Assembly (NCBI GenBank): GCA_965661765.1
Contig: CBFIFE010000075.1
Location: forward strand, 1-8,978
DNA length: 8,978 bases
DNA from: JBMYZL01 sp965661765
Lineage (GTDB): Bacteria > Bacteroidota > Bacteroidia > Flavobacteriales_D > Sanyastnellaceae
Reading direction: 5' to 3'
Shown here: one piece after another, positions 5,958 to 8,978 of the stretch
Position numbering within the stretch: the first letter of the stretch is position 1
Layout of the letters: each line of letters opens with the position of its first letter
Notes under the pieces: model-generated
What the model was told of the DNA's origin: nothing
Databases searched by the model: none
What the model saw: only the letters and a program-made list of their open reading frames with translations
Program-made: the position numbers and the translations under genes

Positions 5958-6788
5958 ATGGACATGCGTTTGCTGAAAAAATTGCGTTGGGACCGGTTGG
6001 GGATGTTGTTGGGCGGAGCTGCGTTGCTGGTTTTCGCCTTGGGGTCATTTGTTTCCGCGGAGGAGGAGGCCTCTGGCCAAACCCAAGCCGTTATCCTCGC
6101 CCACCCCGGCGGTGCCGAGCCCATCGCCCAACAACGAGCGGCGACGCCTCGTGACCTCGACGAAGACGCGCCGGAGGAACCTGCGCTTGCGCCCGTGAAG
6201 CGCGACCCGCGCACCTCCTCGAAGGAAACGGTGCTCCCTTGTGCGTGCAACAAGCGGGTGATTCCGCTGCCGCGGAACCCCTACACGGCGCATCGAGACG
6301 CGGCGCGCGCCTTGCCCAACAGTTTTTTTGTCAAGGATGAGATTGAATTGCGGGCGGGCAAGTCCCGAGGAAATTTGGTGGATGTGGGAGATGGGCGCGG
6401 GTATCATTTGGCCCCCATGCGCCATTCCCACATGATGCTTTTGCCGGAAACCCGCGATTTGCTGGTCGACATCGGTCACGCTTTTGCGGATCGGCTCGAA
6501 GGAACGCCTAGCGAGGGCACCCGCCTGCGCATCACATCGCTCACCCGAACCGATGACCAGCAGCGCCAGTTGAGCCGCCGGAATTACAACGCCATCAATC
6601 AGTCCACGCACTCTTATGGGGCGTCATTTGATGTCGCGTTCATGGACCGACCGGACAACACAGCGAATTGCAGCTTGCCGACCCGTGCGGCGCAAGAGGT
6701 ACTGGCGGCCTTCCAAAACGACGGACGCATTCTCGTCATTCCCGAGGGCAACTGTTTCCACATCACCCTCCGCCGGGCGTCCTTCTGA
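5958..6788 (+). CDS. DUF5715-like predicted zinc peptidase (M15-type), membrane-anchored or exported
   Basis: A 276-residue protein. Residues 15-34 form a hydrophobic N-terminal segment ('GMLLGGAALLVFALGSFVSA'), a signal peptide or anchor, followed by a Pro/Ala/Glu-rich linker to about residue 90. The C-terminal domain has 'SLTRTDDQQRQLSRRNYNA' (194-212) and 'STHSYGASFDVAF' (216-228), which resembles the S-x-H-x6-D zinc motif of D-alanyl-D-alanine peptidases of the M15/VanY type, and 'PEGNCFHITL' near the end. This gives likely ligands His218, Asp225 and His268, with Glu263 as a candidate catalytic residue. The S-x-R-T...Q...L...N-x-x-A pattern is what I recall for DUF5715 proteins in Bacteroidota. 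A role in trimming peptidoglycan in the periplasm is inferred. The ATG at 5958 was preferred over ATG 5964 and over an upstream TTG whose leader looks non-coding. It has no obvious operon partner. Confidence 0.75.
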   Translation: MDMRLLKKLRWDRLGMLLGGAALLVFALGSFVSAEEEASGQTQAVILAHPGGAEPIAQQRAATPRDLDEDAPEEPALAPVKRDPRTSSKETVLPCACNKRVIPLPRNPYTAHRDAARALPNSFFVKDEIELRAGKSRGNLVDVGDGRGYHLAPMRHSHMMLLPETRDLLVDIGHAFADRLEGTPSEGTRLRITSLTRTDDQQRQLSRRNYNAINQSTHSYGASFDVAFMDRPDNTANCSLPTRAAQEVLAAFQNDGRILVIPEGNCFHITLRRASF

Positions 6789-7137
6789 ATGTAGCGCTCA
6801 GAAGCTCAAGCTGTCGACGAGCCGAAAAGCAAACGCAGCGGTGGGCTCATGCGCCTTCCTACGGGATGGAATGTTGGTAGCCCACTCAAGCCAAGTCTGG
6901 CAATCCGGAAGTTGCTTTCGACTTCTCACAGTTCGCAGTGCATGGCGATGACGGCATTTTCGTTGATGGCTGTGTTTGTTCGATTGTCCATTTCCACGAG
7001 CTTCAATGGAAGAGGCGATTGGATCGCTACGCACAGCACCTGCTCGTCCTTCGCAGCGAGAGATGTGGGGTGAATGAGCCCATTCTCGTTGCGCTTGGCT
7101 CGACGCCATTCGGTGGAGTCTTCGCACAATAGCGAAC
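6789..7137. other. 349-bp region with no supported gene
   Basis: I see no tRNA, rRNA, tmRNA or RNase P signature and no recognisable protein. A plus-strand frame is open without an ATG near its start from 6881 to a TAG at 7130-7132, five bases before the terminator stem; an in-frame GTG at 6938 would give 64 residues. The opposite strand is open in the same codon register, from the terminator down to a stop at 6926. Neither has a convincing start or a family match that I recognise. It may be 3' UTR of the gene ending at 6788, a decayed gene, or an unrecognised RNA. Confidence 0.4.
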
Positions 7138-7173
7138 AAAAAAATCCCGAGCCTTCACGACTCGGGATTTTTT
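7138..7173. terminator. Bidirectional intrinsic terminator
   Basis: An inverted repeat pairs AAAAAATCCCGAG (7139-7151) with CTCGGGATTTTTT (7161-7173) around a 9-nt loop. The GC-rich TCCCGAG core is flanked by A-tracts on one side and T-tracts on the other, so either transcript ends in a U-run. It lies 21 bases beyond the stop of the large minus-strand repeat protein and is also the first terminator downstream of the plus-strand peptidase gene. Confidence 0.9.
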
Positions 7174-7194
7174 GTTGGATGCGTTTTTCTTTTG

Positions 7195-8978
7195 TCAGTC
7201 CTCGCATGAAGTTCCAATTTGCTGCAAGAAAAGCAGCAGATCGGCTGTCCCCACAAAATCGTCACCGGAGAAGTCGTAACAGGTCAGTGCAAAGTCTTCT
7301 TCATACACACAAGTTGCATTCTCCGCATCGGTCACGGCAGGATGGAAATTGATGGCTTCGATGTCATCGCAGCCCGCGATTTCTTGCTCGTCGCAGATGC
7401 CGTCACCGTCAGCATCATTGATGCAAACGCCATCACAATCTTCGTCTTCTCCTGGATAGATGCATGCTCCGCTGTCAGTTGCATTTGCGTTGAAGTTGCA
7501 AGCCTGGATGTCCTGACATCCGACAACTTCGTCTTGCTGGCAGATGCCATCGCTGTCGGTATCGATCAAGCAATTTCCATCGCAATCGTATCCGGCATCG
7601 GCGAATGAGCAACTTCCGTTGTCGTCGGTTGCTTGGTTGTTGTAGTTGCACGCGTTGCTGTCGGTACAACCATCAATTTCAAACGCATCACAGACCCCGT
7701 CTTGGTCGGCATCGCTGATGCAGTTTCCGTTGCAATCGTATCCTGGTTCTGGGAAATCACAGTACCCTGCATCGGTTGCATTGGGGTCGTAGTTGCAAGC
7801 TGTGTTTTCCTGACATCCGACAACTTCGTCTTGCTGGCAGATGCCATCGCCGTCGGTATCGATCAAGCAATTTCCGTCGCAATCGTATCCGAATTCAGCA
7901 TATTCACAGCTGCCATCGTCCAGATTTGCAACAGCCTCAAAATTGCATGCCGAAGGATCTGTGCAGCCTTCGATGTAGTAAACACAGGATTCATTGTCAT
8001 AGATGGCGCCTTCATTGTAGTTCGAGGCGGTTGGGTCTGTGCACCCGCAAATGTCCGAAATGGTTTCAGGGACGAGAGCGGGATAGACACCGGGACCATC
8101 GAAAACAAATCCCAATCTTTCGTCACTGCTGCCATTGCCATTGGGGAAGACTTGTGCGTTGATCACGCCAGCAGGACTTCCTGTGGTTGTCACCTGCAAA
8201 ATCAAAACGCGCTGGTTCTCGGCATCAGGCAAACCGTTGGGAGATCCGTTGAGAATGTACCAAGAGCCTCCTGTGATGTCTGTCATGGCAAAATCTTGAC
8301 CGCTCAACGCACTTGTGGCATCGAAGGTTCCAATCCATGGTTCAGTGATGCTTTCAACGGCGCTGATGGCTGTTTCACTTCCGGATGGGGCGCTCTCCAG
8401 TCCAATGCTGTACCAGCTGTCAAAGCCCAAACCAGGAAAAATTCCATCGTATGGGGGAAGGAGGAAACCGGGGTTGACGCCGCCGGCTGACCCACCTGTC
8501 GCCGCTGGATCATTGTAGAATCCTGCACCATGGGTGGTGAATGACAGTGGGGTTTCATTGTTGCCGTATACGGCGCTGAGGAAATCGTCCGGATTTGCCA
8601 TGTCCACATAGATTCGGTAGGTGGTCATCCCATCGACACCGTTCAAGGCGTACTCCTCCACGGTTAAAGAGTAGTTGTTTTCTGCCGGCACATTTGTGCA
8701 GGAGCAATATTCACAGCTGCCATCGTTTTCTGTGACATCAGTGTCATAATTGCAAGCAACTGGGTCTGTGCATCCAGAACCACCCCCACCAATGGTGTTT
8801 CCATCACAATCGAAGCCTGCCATCGCAAATTCACAGCAGTTCTCGCAGCCGACAGTGGCGGAAGCATCATAATTGCAAGCCAATTCATCTTGACAACCTG
8901 CACAGCTGGAGAATTCGCAGTTGTCATTGCTCAATGTCGCGCTCGCGTCATAATTGCAGGCTTCTGGGTTTGTGCAAC
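7195..8978 (-). CDS. Large secreted Cys-rich repeat protein with dockerin-like C-terminus (5' end outside window)
   Basis: The last 593 residues of a secreted, probably surface, protein; the frame is open to the window edge. In order, counting from the visible end: three Cys-rich 'GCTDPxACNYD...DGSCEY' repeats (residues 1-88); an inserted domain of about 215 residues (about 95-309, 'YRIYVDMANPDDFLSAVYG', 'GLGFDSWYSIGLES', 'GGSWYILNG', 'QRVLILQVTT', 'INAQVFPNGNGSSDERLGF'); six more Cys-rich repeats, separated in part by thrombospondin-3-like calcium-binding spacers ('GYDCDGNCLIDTDGDGIC'); and a C-terminal EF-hand/dockerin-like loop 'DFSGDDFVGTADLLLFLQQ'. Such proteins are frequent in marine Flavobacteriales; adhesion or matrix roles are usually supposed. 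No T9SS sorting domain is visible at the C-terminus, although the repeats are typical of T9SS cargo. The fourth repeat has Ser and the ninth Ile in place of the second Cys. A terminator follows directly. Confidence 0.88.
   Translation of the reverse strand, partial: CTNPEACNYDASATLSNDNCEFSSCAGCQDELACNYDASATVGCENCCEFAMAGFDCDGNTIGGGGSGCTDPVACNYDTDVTENDGSCEYCSCTNVPAENNYSLTVEEYALNGVDGMTTYRIYVDMANPDDFLSAVYGNNETPLSFTTHGAGFYNDPAATGGSAGGVNPGFLLPPYDGIFPGLGFDSWYSIGLESAPSGSETAISAVESITEPWIGTFDATSALSGQDFAMTDITGGSWYILNGSPNGLPDAENQRVLILQVTTTGSPAGVINAQVFPNGNGSSDERLGFVFDGPGVYPALVPETISDICGCTDPTASNYNEGAIYDNESCVYYIEGCTDPSACNFEAVANLDDGSCEYAEFGYDCDGNCLIDTDGDGICQQDEVVGCQENTACNYDPNATDAGYCDFPEPGYDCNGNCISDADQDGVCDAFEIDGCTDSNACNYNNQATDDNGSCSFADAGYDCDGNCLIDTDSDGICQQDEVVGCQDIQACNFNANATDSGACIYPGEDEDCDGVCINDADGDGICDEQEIAGCDDIEAINFHPAVTDAENATCVYEEDFALTCYDFSGDDFVGTADLLLFLQQIGTSCED
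7511..7594. repeat. 84-bp near-identical direct repeat, copy 1
   Basis: Matches 7808-7891 at 82 of 84 bases, exactly 297 bp (99 codons) apart within the repeat-protein gene. One difference changes Ser to Gly in the calcium-binding loop (base 7554), the other (base 7579) is silent. This is much closer than the other repeat units are to one another. Confidence 0.9.
7808..7891. repeat. 84-bp near-identical direct repeat, copy 2
   Basis: Partner of 7511-7594. It encodes the spacer with the Asp-rich loop and the start of the next Cys-rich unit. The remaining part of the 99-codon unit has diverged in protein sequence, so only this section has stayed or become identical. Confidence 0.9.
8050..8694 (-). 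other. Unnamed ~215-residue domain between Cys-rich repeat blocks
   Basis: This section of the repeat protein has no Cys until its last residues and lacks the repeat pattern. It is rich in beta-strand-like, aromatic and Gly/Pro/Asn segments, with 'FLSAVYG', 'FDSWYSIGLE', 'GGSWYILNG', 'RVLILQVTT' and 'QVFPNGNG' as the most distinctive stretches. I recall similar segments in other secreted proteins of marine Bacteroidota, but know no domain name. A beta-sandwich binding module is a guess. Confidence 0.6.

Larger units (their letters stand above)
7300..8046 (-). repeat. Second Cys-rich repeat block (six units)
   Basis: Six GC-[TQD]-[DE]-x-x-A-x-N-[YF] repeats, each ending in a Cys about 20 residues later, four of them followed by a Y/E-DC-[DN]-G-[NV]-C spacer with an Asp-rich D-x-D-G-[DV]-C-type calcium-binding loop. 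Consecutive full units are about 47-50 residues; a larger 99-codon unit is made of two of them. The first block of the same protein (8713-8978) holds three shorter units without the Asp-rich loops. Confidence 0.85.

Noticed and set aside
6926..7207. 93-residue minus-strand protein starting at 7207
   Set aside because: It would read through the terminator stem and overlap the end of the repeat-protein gene; its first 30 residues are simply the translated terminator region.
7633..8490. 285-residue plus-strand frame opposite the repeat protein
   Set aside because: It is the antisense of the Cys-rich repeats and the inserted domain; the minus-strand reading has clear family repeats and the terminator in the right place.

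Overview
The window looks like chromosome from a marine-type Bacteroidota, probably a high-GC member of Flavobacteriales or a relative. The evidence is a type IX secretion (T9SS) C-terminal sorting domain, Cys-rich 'GCTDPxACNY' repeats with a dockerin-like tail, TAnnTTTG-type promoter elements with start codons only a few bases downstream, weak or absent Shine-Dalgarno sequences, and several families typical of Bacteroidota (choice-of-anchor V/Reeler-like with CXXCH, tRNA_anti-like OB-fold, DUF5715-like peptidase). The species cannot be named from the sequence.

Layout. Bases 1-240 are a degenerate tandem array of alternating 8- and 9-bp units; its last partial unit supplies the stop codon of xseB. 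Bases 237-2730 (minus strand) hold a tightly packed operon: an exported CXXCH protein with a T9SS domain, then xseA and xseB, the two exonuclease VII subunits. Bases 2731-2801 are a short divergent promoter region. Bases 2802-3970 (plus) hold two overlapping genes, an outer-membrane beta-barrel-like protein and a small membrane-anchored OB-fold protein. They converge on bases 3990-5863 (minus), a conserved Bacteroidota protein of unknown function followed by a divergent NRAMP-family transporter whose start codon lies inside a 9-bp inverted repeat. Bases 5864-5957 are a second divergent region. Bases 5958-6788 (plus) encode a DUF5715-like predicted zinc peptidase. Bases 6789-7137 have no gene I can support. 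A bidirectional terminator (7138-7173) is followed by the 3' part (7195-8978, minus) of a large secreted Cys-rich repeat protein whose start lies outside the window.

How the genes relate. XseA and XseB form one enzyme that degrades single-stranded DNA. The exported protein ahead of them is linked by a 1-nt stop/start overlap but has no obvious functional connection. Most other products are envelope or secreted proteins (beta-barrel, OB-fold, peptidase, transporter, repeat adhesin-like protein).

I see no phage, insertion sequence, CRISPR, toxin-antitoxin or defence system, and nothing that is clearly a new multi-gene system. The best candidates for something undescribed are the G-rich-strand tandem array at the end of the xse operon, the inverted repeat with a five-codon mini-ORF over the transporter start, the altered metal-site motif of that transporter, and the unnamed ~215-residue domain inserted between Cys-rich repeats in the last gene.
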